Assembly: GCF_030915485.1 (NCBI RefSeq)
Contig: NZ_CP133266.1
Span: 3,476,001-3,540,000, forward strand
DNA length: 64,000 nucleotides
From: Neobacillus sp. PS3-40
GTDB lineage: Bacteria; Bacillota; Bacilli; Bacillales; Cytobacillaceae
Direction: 5' to 3'
Numbering within the stretch: position 1 is the first letter of the stretch; every line of letters begins with the position of its first letter. This document shows positions 1 to 7,658 of this stretch, piece by piece. The position numbers and the translations under genes were made by a program. The notes below the pieces were generated by a model. The model did no database searches and was not told the origin of the DNA. It saw only the letters and a list, made by a program, of their open reading frames with translations.

Positions 1-100
1 TAAGGGATGATAACATTGAACCTAGTTGTTTTGTCGTTTCGAAAAGTACTTCTTCTTCGTTGTAACAGGGTACAACGATCGTTAGTACTGGTACATTCAT
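1..100 (-). CDS. Glycosyltransferase family 2, N-terminal fragment
   Basis: On the minus strand an ATG at 98-100 opens a frame that runs off the left window edge, so only the first 33 codons are seen. It begins MNVPVLTIVVPCYNEEEVL. The hydrophobic strand followed by VPCYNEEE is the nucleotide-sugar binding start of family 2 glycosyltransferases of the DPM1/GtrB type. A GGGGG tract lies about 8 bases upstream of the ATG. The gene diverges from the UgtP-like glycosyltransferase at 303, so the two envelope-sugar genes share an intergenic promoter region. The donor and acceptor cannot be told from this fragment. Confidence 0.8.
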   Translation of the reverse strand, partial: MNVPVLTIVVPCYNEEEVLFETTKQLGSMLSSL

Positions 101-302
101 AATTAAAGCCCCCATAAATTTTTAAAATAATTGATGTATTGCTATATCGTTAAAAGACACTTTAAGTTTCATAAAAGTTCATGGATTGGTGAAAAGTTAT
201 CAAAGTATATTCTTTGATGAACTTTTAAAGGAATATTACAGTCATTTTATTTGTACCTATTTAAATTTAGGACGATTTACAAAGTATTGTGAGGAGAAAA
301 GG

Positions 303-1529
303 ATGGTAATGAATAGTGAAGGAAAAATACTCATTCTCTCAGGAAGATTTGGGGAAGGACATCAACAAGTGGCGAATGCAATTAAAGAAGCTACAGCACT
401 TGAATTTCCTAGTGTTGAGACGATTGTATTAGACTTTTTTGTCTGGGCATACCCTAATCTTTTTCCGATCAGTCATTATGTTTATATGAAAGGGATTAAA
501 ACATTTCCTCAAGTATACGGATATTTATATCAAAAAACGTATGAAGGAAACCCACTTACAGAAAAACTAAATTCCTTTTTTTCAATGGGGATAGGTAAAA
601 TGCTTTCACTATTACAAACAGAAAAGCCATCAGTGGTTGTCAGCACCTTCCCATTTGCATCAAGTATTATATCTAAATTAAAAGAATATGGATTAACCAA
701 TATTCCATTAGTGACTGTGATTACGGATCATACTCATCACAGTTATTGGCTACATCCATGTACGGATCAATATATTGTAGGGTCAATTGATACACAGGAA
801 AACTTAATTCAATTAGGAATACCATCTGAAAAAATTGCTTGTACTGGAATACCAATTAGAACAAGATTCCTTGGAAATAGGAATCGAAAAGATTTGTACA
901 GAAAGTATCAGCTTGAACCTAACATCTCCACAGTATTGATAATGGGGGGAGGGGAGGGTTTAATTGGGAAGGGCTTATTAAATTCAAAAGAATTAGAAGT
1001 ATTTCCAATTCAATTGCAATTAATTATTTTATGTGGTCATAATGAAAAATTACGGCAGCATTTACAGAATGAATTAATTTCATCAAAGCATCTTATTCAT
1101 ATACTGGGATATACAGATGATGTTGATGAGCTAATGGCTGTATCTGAAATCATTGTAACGAAGCCAGGAGGGGTGACAACTTCTGAAGCACTTGCGATGG
1201 AATTGCCGATGCTCCTATACAAGCCTCTTCCAGGACAGGAACAAGATAATGCCCAATATTTAATTGATTCTGGTGCAGCTATTCAAGCAAATAGTCCTTC
1301 TGATTTATTTGATCATTTATTAAATTTACTTAACAAAAGAAGCCTTTTGGAAAAAATGAAGGAAAATGCACGAAATATTCAAACAAAAAAGGCTGCATTT
1401 TTTGCATTAGGGGTCATTAATCAATCAATGGTTAATAACGCTCTTTTTTCAAAAGAATTCATTACAACAACTAAATTTAAATCATATCGGCATATAAAAA
1501 AATCTATGTTAGTGTCTCAAGGCCGTTAA
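303..1529 (+). CDS. UgtP/MGDG synthase-like glycosyltransferase
   Basis: This is a 408-residue protein of the processive diacylglycerol glucosyltransferase / MGDG synthase family (GT28 fold). The N-terminus has KILILSGRFGEGHQQVA, the acceptor-lipid loop of the family. The C-terminal half has the donor-binding segment with TKPGGVTTSEALAMELP and then PGQEQDNAQYL. Family members act at the inner membrane face, moving glucose or galactose from UDP-sugar to diacylglycerol. I chose ATG 303 because GAGGAG lies 7-12 bases upstream. The frame stays open back to a TTG at 186, but that start has no ribosome site. ATG 309 is an alternative. It may be a second UgtP paralogue; the true acceptor is unknown. 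Confidence 0.85.
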   Translation: MVMNSEGKILILSGRFGEGHQQVANAIKEATALEFPSVETIVLDFFVWAYPNLFPISHYVYMKGIKTFPQVYGYLYQKTYEGNPLTEKLNSFFSMGIGKMLSLLQTEKPSVVVSTFPFASSIISKLKEYGLTNIPLVTVITDHTHHSYWLHPCTDQYIVGSIDTQENLIQLGIPSEKIACTGIPIRTRFLGNRNRKDLYRKYQLEPNISTVLIMGGGEGLIGKGLLNSKELEVFPIQLQLIILCGHNEKLRQHLQNELISSKHLIHILGYTDDVDELMAVSEIIVTKPGGVTTSEALAMELPMLLYKPLPGQEQDNAQYLIDSGAAIQANSPSDLFDHLLNLLNKRSLLEKMKENARNIQTKKAAFFALGVINQSMVNNALFSKEFITTTKFKSYRHIKKSMLVSQGR

Positions 1530-1606
1530 CGTCCTAATTGAAAATTTTAATCTGCTTTCCTGGCTACCTAATTACGCTTTAAGATTCAAAAGAGAGGAGT
1601 ATTTAA

Positions 1607-2308
1607 TTGATTTTTGTTGCAACCATTATTATTTTTTTAGTTTTATTTTTACTTTATACAGTTATTCCTTATATATTGTCATCATGGGCTGGTTTTGGTG
1701 TTTATCGTAAAGGAATCAGGACAAGGCAAATTGCCTTTACATTTGATGATGGACCAAGTCCAACATATACGAATGAATTGCTTGATTTATTAAACCAACA
1801 TCAAATAAAAGCCAGCTTCTTTGTTGTGGGGTCAAAGGCTGAAAATTATCCTGAAATTATCCAAAGGATGTACAGGGAAGGTCATTTAATAGGAATTCAT
1901 AACTATGTTCATCAGTCAAATTGGTTTATGTCACCTTGGAAAGTGAAGCAAGGATTAGAGAAATCGGTTCAGGTCATTGAAAATATAATTGGTGTCAAAC
2001 CTACCTTTTATCGTCCACCGTGGGGAGTATTGAATCTATTTGACTTTTTTATTCATAAAAAGTACCGGATTATATTATGGTCGCTGATGGTTGGAGATTG
2101 GCGAAGTAAGGGAGGTAGTAAGAAAATAGAATCAAGACTTCTTGAAAGGGTTAAACCCGGAGATATTGTTTTATTACACGATTGTGGTGACACATGGGGT
2201 GCAAATGAAGATGCACCCCAATTTACAATAGAAGCATTAAAGAGAGTAATTTTAGAATTGTCTAAACAGGGATATACTTATTCCCGAGTCGATGAAATGA
2301 TACAGTGA
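1607..2308 (+). CDS. Polysaccharide deacetylase (NodB domain)
   Basis: This is a 233-residue enzyme with one N-terminal membrane segment (residues 2-22), so it is likely membrane-anchored with the catalytic domain outside. NodB motifs appear in order: TFDDGPSP (catalytic Asp and metal Asp), the HxxxH metal pair in HNYVH, RPPWG, and LLHDCGD near the C-terminus. Such enzymes remove N-acetyl groups from peptidoglycan sugars or other polysaccharides. The start is TTG at 1607 with AGAGGAG about 8 bases upstream. It follows the glycosyltransferase by 77 bases, and a terminator comes straight after it, so the pair may be one envelope operon. The substrate cannot be inferred. Confidence 0.88.
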   Translation: MIFVATIIIFLVLFLLYTVIPYILSSWAGFGVYRKGIRTRQIAFTFDDGPSPTYTNELLDLLNQHQIKASFFVVGSKAENYPEIIQRMYREGHLIGIHNYVHQSNWFMSPWKVKQGLEKSVQVIENIIGVKPTFYRPPWGVLNLFDFFIHKKYRIILWSLMVGDWRSKGGSKKIESRLLERVKPGDIVLLHDCGDTWGANEDAPQFTIEALKRVILELSKQGYTYSRVDEMIQ

Positions 2309-2324
2309 AATACAAACAGAAAGA

Positions 2325-2355
2325 GACTTACCTAAAGTGGTAAGTCCCTTTTTTT
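2325..2355 (+). terminator. Rho-independent terminator after deacetylase
   Basis: An 8-bp stem GACTTACC / GGTAAGTC with a 6-base loop is followed by CC and seven T residues. It closes the glycosyltransferase-deacetylase unit. Confidence 0.9.
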
Positions 2356-2473
2356 ACGCAATTACGATTATTGAATATGTTTTTATGGTAAAATTGACAA
2401 ATATGTGACGTATGTAATAGATTTATCGTTTATAAGTGGTTAAACTAATAATATAAGGAAAGGAGGACTCTGT

Positions 2474-3748
2474 ATGATTATTGTGCCATCATATATTGGA
2501 TTGTGGTTGCTGCAAATTTTCTGTATTTTATTTCCAATGCTATTGTTTCAATCGTATTTTCGTAAGAAATTTGGTCAAATTAAAGTTCAGAAAACCATCT
2601 TTAGTGTCCTTTGTGGTATTTCAATTATTATTTGTATGACATTTCCTGTATCTATTAGCAAAGATTATATTTTGGATTTTCGCTTTATCCCGTTGATTAT
2701 GGCCTTTTTGTTCGGTGGCTATAGGGTTGGTCTTTTCCTCTCTATTCTCCTAATGTCCTATCGTTTCATGATTGGTGGAATGGGCTTTTACTTGGGAGGA
2801 TTATGGATGACAGTCCTCTTACTTGTGGCATTTCACTATACCATACCCCGTTCAGGAAAAATGAATCCAAAATTCGAAAAATCTTATCCTTACCTTTTAT
2901 TAACTATTTCACTTGTATTTTTTGCATTAGGCACGCAATTTTTGGATGATTATTCTTTTTCACAACAAGAATTTGTTTTATGGCTTTGGTTTTCTATATT
3001 TAACTTTATAACTTTTTGGATGGCATTATTTTTCCAAAATTCGATGAGGGAAATGGAAGACATGACAACGAAAGTTATCCAGTTTGAGAAAAATCATACA
3101 ATTAATCATATGCTCGTTTATATTTCACAACAGATGATTTCTCCACTCAAATCTGCTGAGGGCTTTTTGAATATGGTTCAAGAGGAACCGGTATCTTCTA
3201 GCCAATCATATCATCTTCTTCAAACAAAGAATGAATTGAAACAGGCAGTACGTTGCCTTGATCATTATCTTACGTTTATGGGGGAAAAGTGGGAGGAACA
3301 AGGAGATTTAAGTTTCATTACTGAACTTGAGCAAGTTGTTGAACTGATGAAGTCATATGCAGATATGCATCAGGTAGACTTAATTTATACTTCGACAGCT
3401 GACGATCAAATTGCGATTAAAGGAGATCCATCTTTATTGCGGTTTGCATTATTGAATATTATTAAAAATGCTATTGAAGCTTGTTCCCCAAATGGTCGTG
3501 TGAATATATGCTTACATGAGATGTTAAAGGAAGTTTATATCATTGTTGAGGATAATGGGAGTGGTATCCCTGCAAAAATCCTCAACCAACTTGGCCAACC
3601 GCTCCCTTCTGGAAAAGTGAATGGAACTGGCCTTGGCTTAGCTTCAACCTATAAGATCACAGAATCAATGGGCGGAAGGGTTGAAGTTGAATCGACACCA
3701 AATGAAGGAACAACCTTTAGTCTGTACTTTCCTAAATGGGCTATTTGA
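2474..3748 (+). CDS. Sensor kinase-like protein lacking phospho-acceptor His
   Basis: This is a 424-residue membrane protein. The first half has about six hydrophobic segments, with RFIPLIMAFLFGGYRVG like the 5TMR-LYT sensor domains. The second half has a histidine kinase ATPase domain: N box NIIKNAIEA near residue 330, G1 box DNGSGIP near 360 and G2 box GTGLGLA near 385. The dimerisation helix reads YISQQMISPLKSAEGF, which lines up with the usual xxxHExxxPLxxxxGF. The phospho-acceptor His is Gln (residue 219) and the following Glu is also Gln. It is therefore probably not an autokinase but a decoy, phosphatase or ATP-dependent partner. A good ribosome site (AAGGAGG) precedes ATG 2474. No response regulator gene is adjacent. 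Confidence 0.85.
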   Translation: MIIVPSYIGLWLLQIFCILFPMLLFQSYFRKKFGQIKVQKTIFSVLCGISIIICMTFPVSISKDYILDFRFIPLIMAFLFGGYRVGLFLSILLMSYRFMIGGMGFYLGGLWMTVLLLVAFHYTIPRSGKMNPKFEKSYPYLLLTISLVFFALGTQFLDDYSFSQQEFVLWLWFSIFNFITFWMALFFQNSMREMEDMTTKVIQFEKNHTINHMLVYISQQMISPLKSAEGFLNMVQEEPVSSSQSYHLLQTKNELKQAVRCLDHYLTFMGEKWEEQGDLSFITELEQVVELMKSYADMHQVDLIYTSTADDQIAIKGDPSLLRFALLNIIKNAIEACSPNGRVNICLHEMLKEVYIIVEDNGSGIPAKILNQLGQPLPSGKVNGTGLGLASTYKITESMGGRVEVESTPNEGTTFSLYFPKWAI

Positions 3749-3790
3749 CTAATTTTAAAAAACAAACATAAATTAACCAGTAAAAACAAG

Positions 3791-3818
3791 CCAACAACAA
3801 ATCTGTTGTTGGTTTTTT
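3791..3818 (+). terminator. Rho-independent terminator after kinase-like gene
   Basis: A perfect 9-bp stem CCAACAACA / TGTTGTTGG with a 4-base loop is followed directly by six T residues. Confidence 0.93.
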
Positions 3819-3820
3819 AT

Positions 3821-3910
3821 GCTAATCAGAATTTAATTCTGATTAGCATAAATGCAACTACTCCGCTGTCATCGCCCTTAGGGAATCGCCAATCGGTGAG
3901 TTTTCTTTAT
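3821..3910 (+). repeat. 95-bp dispersed repeat, copy A (divergent)
   Basis: This is a diverged copy of the repeat seen at 5278, 11213, 59755 and 62653. It has the 5' palindrome GCTAATCAGAATTTAATT plus its complement, then ATAAATGCAACTAC, CATCGCCCTTAGGG, and the 3' hairpin region TCGCCAATCGGTGAG followed by TTTTCTTTA. The 5' palindrome sequence differs from the other copies but has kept its pairing, which suggests that the fold matters. The 150 bases between it and the next gene hold two further hairpins, TTCATATT/AAATATGAA near 3910-3933 and ATGTGC/GCACAT near 3994-4012. Confidence 0.75.
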
Positions 3911-4063
3911 TCATATTTTTATTAGAAATATGAAGGGAAAAAGTCCATTTAAGAAAGGGCTTATTCCTTTTTTAAATATTTGGGGATTTCGCTCATGTGC
4001 CTATTGCACATTTTTGCCTAGCTGAATAGGATATATAGACTTACAAAAAGGAGGTAATGAAAT

Positions 4064-4168
4064 ATGGGTGCAGCAGTTGGCTACGGCGGCGGTTTTGCCC
4101 TGTTGGTTGTTTTATTTATCTTATTAATCATTATCGGAGCCTCTTGGGGCTTTGGAGGATTCTATTAA
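4064..4168 (+). CDS. YjcZ-family sporulation mini-protein 1
   Basis: This is a 34-residue peptide, MGAAVGYGGG followed by one hydrophobic helix ([15 protein letters not shown]) and a Gly/Phe/Tyr-rich tail. AAGGAGG sits 9 bases before ATG 4064. Glycine-rich start plus a single membrane helix is the pattern of YjcZ-type mini-proteins, many of which are made during sporulation in bacilli. It lies 22 bases upstream of a second, related mini-gene, so the two form a small tandem operon. A longer open frame covers both genes in another phase but is a shadow. The function of the family is poorly known. Confidence 0.85.
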   Translation: MGAAVGYGGGFALLVVLFILLIIIGASWGFGGFY

Positions 4169-4190
4169 TAAATAAAAGGAGGTTATCATT

Positions 4191-4331
4191 ATGTTTGGAT
4201 ACGGTGGCTACGGCTATGGTGGCGGATGTTGTGGTGGTTATGGTGGTGTAGGTTTCGGTGGAGGATTCGCTTTAATCGTAGTATTATTCATCCTCTTGAT
4301 TATTGTAGGTGCTGCTTGTTTTAGATTTTAA
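4191..4331 (+). CDS. YjcZ-family sporulation mini-protein 2
   Basis: This is a 46-residue peptide with a Gly/Tyr-rich N-terminus ([10 protein letters not shown], then a Cys pair and more Gly), followed by the same hydrophobic helix type as its neighbour ([19 protein letters not shown]). AAGGAGG lies 7 bases before ATG 4191. It is longer than the first copy by an extended glycine-rich head. The two genes look like a tandem duplication that diverged in the head region. A strong terminator follows. A role in the spore or forespore membrane or coat is inferred from the family only. Confidence 0.87.
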   Translation: MFGYGGYGYGGGCCGGYGGVGFGGGFALIVVLFILLIIVGAACFRF

Positions 4332-4345
4332 AATTCAATATGAGT

Positions 4346-4380
4346 AAAGAAAAAAGTGGGTTTTCCCACTTTTTTCTTTT
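4346..4380 (+). terminator. Terminator after YjcZ pair
   Basis: The stem AAAAAGTGGG / CCCACTTTTT has a four-T loop and is followed by a long pyrimidine tract. The A-rich left arm means it could also stop transcription from the other strand. Confidence 0.9.
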
Positions 4381-4521
4381 TTTAAAAAGGGGAAAAGTGC
4401 TAAGTAACGGACCTTGTTGGTATGAAAATCCACTTTTTCCATGGAAAAAAATAAGGGTTGGGTGAGTGCGGGATCCATGTTACGGTAGATAGATACAAAT
4501 AAGGATGAGGGAGGACACAAC

Positions 4522-5121
4522 ATGAAACGATTTGCCTATTTTCTAATTGTTATCGTTTTTTTGAACGTGTTGATTCATCCAGGTCCAACACACCATGTTA
4601 GTGCAAAAACACTTGATTCTACGAAAATTTACAAAGTTAACAAAGGAGATACTTTTTATCAAATAGCGGTTAAATTTGGGGTTTCCAAAATAGAATTAAA
4701 AAAATGGAATGAAGGTCAAGATTATGTACTTACGCCTGGGAAAAAAATCATTATTCCAAAACAGGTTCCCAAGCAGGATAAAGAGTTATTGGCAAGGCTT
4801 GTTACAGCTGAGGCGAAAGGAGAACCATTTGCTGGAAAAGTAGCTGTAGCTACAGTGGTTTTAAATCGGGTCGACAGCAATGAGTTTCCTGATACAATTC
4901 ATGATGTGATTTATGAAAAGCAGCAATTTGAACCAGTTCAAAATGGAATGATAAATAAACCAGCTGGGGATGAAGCTAAAAAAGCTGTAAATGAAGCGAT
5001 TGCTAAAAAAGGTAATATTACAGACGCATTATATTTCTACAACCCAGATTTAACAGACAACAAATGGTTAAAGGCGAAAAAAACAACCGAAGTTATTGGA
5101 AACCATCGTTTTGCTATCTAA
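4522..5121 (+). CDS. LysM plus SleB-type cell wall hydrolase
   Basis: This is a 199-residue secreted protein. The signal peptide covers residues 1-29 (hydrophobic core YFLIVIVFLNVLI, likely cut after VSA). One LysM domain (about 36-82: YKVNKGDTFYQIAVKFGVS to IIIPKQ) binds peptidoglycan. A Hydrolase_2/SleB domain (about 88-199) has LLARLVTAEAKGEPFAGKVAVA with the catalytic Glu of the family, and VVLNRV. Length and order match B. subtilis YkvT, a SleB relative in the same chromosomal region, but germination use is not proven. GAGGGAGG lies about 7 bases before ATG 4522. Confidence 0.9.
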   Translation: MKRFAYFLIVIVFLNVLIHPGPTHHVSAKTLDSTKIYKVNKGDTFYQIAVKFGVSKIELKKWNEGQDYVLTPGKKIIIPKQVPKQDKELLARLVTAEAKGEPFAGKVAVATVVLNRVDSNEFPDTIHDVIYEKQQFEPVQNGMINKPAGDEAKKAVNEAIAKKGNITDALYFYNPDLTDNKWLKAKKTTEVIGNHRFAI

Positions 5122-5277
5122 TGAGAGCTTTTCATAATTAGAAGATGACCAAGCTGAATACGGGAATGAATAAACTCTAATCATGCCCGCAATCGACCAT
5201 TTTTTATGACAAGGGTTACAAAGAGTCCCAATATGCGCCCCGAACCAACTTAAAGTCGAGACAGTGGGATTTCATTA

Positions 5278-5372
5278 GCTAAAGCAGAATTTATATTCAT
5301 AAATTCTGCTAGCGTATAAGGGCAACCAGGCAATCACCCGCCCTAATGCCTGGTGCTATCCAAGTTTTCTTC
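5278..5372 (+). repeat. 95-bp dispersed repeat, copy B
   Basis: It starts with GCTA, then the perfect 5' palindrome AGCAGAATTTAT-ATTC-ATAAATTCTGCT, then AGCGTATAAGGGCAACCAGGC. It ends in a variant 3' segment GCCTGGTGCTATCC followed by AAGTTTTCTT, shared with the second unit at 11311. Its last 30 bases overlap the 3' end of the ykvA-like gene on the other strand, so the repeat encodes that protein's last residues. Confidence 0.85.
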
Positions 5373-5771
5373 ATTCTTCCACTTTTGAAACTTCTCTAAT
5401 TCAGGTGTGATTTTTCTGATGGCATAACTGATGACTGCGGCATCATCAACTATTCCCAGACCAACGATGAAGTCTGGGATAACATCAATGGGGGCAACAA
5501 AATAAACAATGGCTCCAAGAATGGTTAGAATCGTTCCCTTTGAAACTTCGCGATATTCTCCCTTTGTGTATGCCTTTATGAGTTCAAAAAATAGCTGAAG
5601 TTTCTCCCATACATTTCCCAAAATGCCCTTTTCATCATTAGCTTTTTGAATGGCTAGCTGCAAGAGTCCCTCTGTTTTTTCAGGATGATTAAGATATTCC
5701 TCTGCTTTTCCTTTATATTTTTGTTGCACATTTTCTAAATCTAATGCTTTTTTACTTAACAAGACCAACAC
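5343..5771 (-). CDS. ykvA: YkvA family DUF1232 membrane protein
   Basis: This is a protein of about 142 residues with the DUF1232 core near residues 85-125: ILTILGAIVYFVAPIDVIPDFIVGLGIVDDAAVI. The PxDxIPDxIPxxGxxDD pattern is diagnostic. The N-terminal part is helical and charged. The function of the family is unknown; it is predicted to associate with the membrane. The start is uncertain: GTG 5771 is closest to GGAAG, and TTG 5762 has better spacing. The last eight or so residues (ENLDSTRH) are read from the 95-bp repeat, so the C-terminus was probably replaced when the repeat arrived. Confidence 0.85.
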   Translation of the reverse strand: MLVLLSKKALDLENVQQKYKGKAEEYLNHPEKTEGLLQLAIQKANDEKGILGNVWEKLQLFFELIKAYTKGEYREVSKGTILTILGAIVYFVAPIDVIPDFIVGLGIVDDAAVISYAIRKITPELEKFQKWKNEENLDSTRH

Positions 5772-5860
5772 TTCCTTTTTAATTGATCGTGTTAGTTTAC
5801 CACTAAAAAGGATAATTCATTTAAAAAAGAGGCTGGGACAAAACCCACCTCTGAGATGAA

Positions 5861-5903
5861 AAAGCCGGTGGAATTTTACGATAAGTAAAATTTCACCGGC
5901 TTT
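5861..5903. terminator. Left-end IS hairpin (19-bp arms)
   Basis: The arms AAAGCCGGTGGAATTTTAC and GTAAAATTTCACCGGCTTT pair over 19 bp with one G-T, around a 5-base loop. It lies between the left terminal repeat and the transposase start. It probably blocks read-through transcription into the transposase, a known self-limiting device in insertion sequences; this role is inferred. Confidence 0.75.
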
Positions 5904-5984
5904 GATTATTTTCCAATAAAAATAAGGGCCACTTCTGATAAAATAAAGTTACCACACCAAATTTCATCCGAAAGAAGGGTCCTT

Positions 5985-7553
5985 ATGTTCAAAAATTATA
6001 TCATGAATCAATTAGTTTTGCCTTTAGATTTAGAAGTAAAATTACAAAATAATGATATTGCCTACCATGTCCATCATTTAGTTGAAAGTATCCCTCATGA
6101 AGCGTTCGAACCATTTCTTCGAAATGAGGGTTGCCCAGCCTATCATCCACGCATGATGCTTAAAATTATCTTATGTGCCTACACACAATCTGTCTTTTCA
6201 GGGCGTAAAATTGAAGCCTTATTAAAAGATAGTATCCGTATGATGTGGCTGGCTCAAGGACATGAACCAAGCTACCGCACAATAAACCGATTCCGTGTTC
6301 AATCAGAAGTGAAAGATTTAATCCGCCAATGTTTCGTCCAATTCCGTTGCCAATTGATTGAAGAAAAACTTATCGATCAAGAAGCGGTTTTTATCGATGG
6401 CACAAAGATTGAAGCAAATGCGAATAAATTTACGTTTGTCTGGAAGAAATCGGTTGAGAAATATCATCAAAGTTTAATTGAAAAGTCAAATCAGCTATAC
6501 AATGAACTACTTGAGAACGAAATCATACCTGAAATTAAATGTGAAAGCGATGAACAGTTATCATTGGAAGAGATCGCTCAATTGGTTAAAAAAGTGGACG
6601 ATGTCGTAACCGAGTATGATAAACAAATTGAAGTATCGACAGACGTTCTAGAACGAAAAGCCTTAAGAAGTGAACGTAAATACCCGAAACAAGTGCGTAA
6701 ACAGTTGATTGATTTTGTCTTACGAAAACAGAAATACCAACAAGACTTTGAAATATTTGGCACACGTAATAGCTATTCTAAAACAGATCCGGATGCGACA
6801 TTTATGCGAATGAAAGATGATTATATGCAAAACGGACAATTGAAGGCAGGTTACAATGTACAAATCGCAACGGAAGGTCAATACGCGCTTGCCTATAGTT
6901 TATTTTCAAACCCAACAGATACACGTACGTTAATTCCATTTCTAGATGAGATCGAGCAGCATTATTTCGAGTTACCGAAACACATTGTCGCAGATGCAGG
7001 TTATGGTAGTGAACAAAACTATAATGATATCCTTTCGAACAGAAAACGAGAAGCACTTATTACGTATAACATGTATTTGAAAGAACAAAAGAAAAAGTAT
7101 AAACAAAACACATTTAATCCCGACAATTGGCAGTATAATGAAGAAACAGATACATATACATGTCCCAATCAGAAACTTCTTAAATTTCAATATCATTCTA
7201 TACGTAATGACCGTACAGACTTCCAACGGAAGTTCAAAATCTATGAGTGCGAAGACTGTTCAGGATGCCCGTTCCGTTCATCATGTACAAAAGCAAAAGA
7301 AGGAAACAATCGAAAACTAATGGTGAATGAAAAATGGGAACAGCAAAAAGAATATGTAAGAGAGAAGCTTTCAGAAGAGAAAACGAGTGCCATCTATCGA
7401 AAACGCAAAATCGATGTGGAACCAGTTTTTGGATTCTTGAAGGCTAATTTGCGTTTCTCTCGGTTTTCTGTACGAGGAAAATCGAAAGTAGAAAACGAAA
7501 TGGGCCTCGCGTTAATGGCAGTGAATTTAAGAAAATTCACTGCCAACAACTAA
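5985..7553 (+). CDS. IS1182-family transposase
   Basis: This is a 522-residue DDE transposase. The N-terminal region (MNQLVLPLDLEV, YHPRMMLKIILCAYTQSVFSGRKIE) and RTINRFR are typical of IS1182/DUF772. Asp is present in FIDGTKIEANANKFTF, the second in HIVADAGYGSEQNY, and Glu in DVEPVFGFLKANLRFSRFSVRG. A Cys-rich segment (CEDCSGCPFRSSC) lies between them. The frame is uninterrupted, so the element may still be active. AAAGAAGG lies 7 bases before ATG 5985; ATG 6003 is another possible start. A related but decayed transposase lies at 60983-62336. Confidence 0.95.
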   Translation: MFKNYIMNQLVLPLDLEVKLQNNDIAYHVHHLVESIPHEAFEPFLRNEGCPAYHPRMMLKIILCAYTQSVFSGRKIEALLKDSIRMMWLAQGHEPSYRTINRFRVQSEVKDLIRQCFVQFRCQLIEEKLIDQEAVFIDGTKIEANANKFTFVWKKSVEKYHQSLIEKSNQLYNELLENEIIPEIKCESDEQLSLEEIAQLVKKVDDVVTEYDKQIEVSTDVLERKALRSERKYPKQVRKQLIDFVLRKQKYQQDFEIFGTRNSYSKTDPDATFMRMKDDYMQNGQLKAGYNVQIATEGQYALAYSLFSNPTDTRTLIPFLDEIEQHYFELPKHIVADAGYGSEQNYNDILSNRKREALITYNMYLKEQKKKYKQNTFNPDNWQYNEETDTYTCPNQKLLKFQYHSIRNDRTDFQRKFKIYECEDCSGCPFRSSCTKAKEGNNRKLMVNEKWEQQKEYVREKLSEEKTSAIYRKRKIDVEPVFGFLKANLRFSRFSVRGKSKVENEMGLALMAVNLRKFTANN

Positions 7554-7584
7554 GGTAATAGAAGAATTAACACCCCAAAATAGA

Positions 7585-7620
7585 GAAAGGTGAATTTGAG
7601 TAAGCTCAAATTCACCTTTC
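7585..7620. terminator. Right-end IS hairpin (perfect 16-bp arms)
   Basis: GAAAGGTGAATTTGAG and its exact complement surround a TAAG loop just after the transposase stop. It can terminate transposase transcription and also messages arriving from the ftsH-like gene on the other strand. Confidence 0.85.
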
Positions 7621-7658
7621 TTACTATTTGAAGCTAGTTATGTCCCAGCCTCTTTCGC

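Larger units (their letters stand above)
5826..7655 (+). mobile_element. IS1182-family insertion sequence, intact
   Basis: The terminal inverted repeats are AAAGAGGCTGGGACAAAAC (5826-5844) and the complement of AAAGAGGCTGGGACATAAC (7637-7655), 18 of 19 matching. They bound an 1830-bp element with a single full-length transposase gene. Inside each end lies a strong hairpin (5861-5903 and 7585-7620). I see no clear target duplication. The right end stops 3 bases before the stop codon of the ftsH-like gene, so no neighbouring coding sequence is broken. Confidence 0.88.

Noticed and set aside
4057-4251. 64-codon frame rich in Arg, Leu and Val over the YjcZ genes
   Set aside because: It lies out of phase with two mini-genes that have strong ribosome sites and typical YjcZ sequence, and it has no ribosome site of its own.
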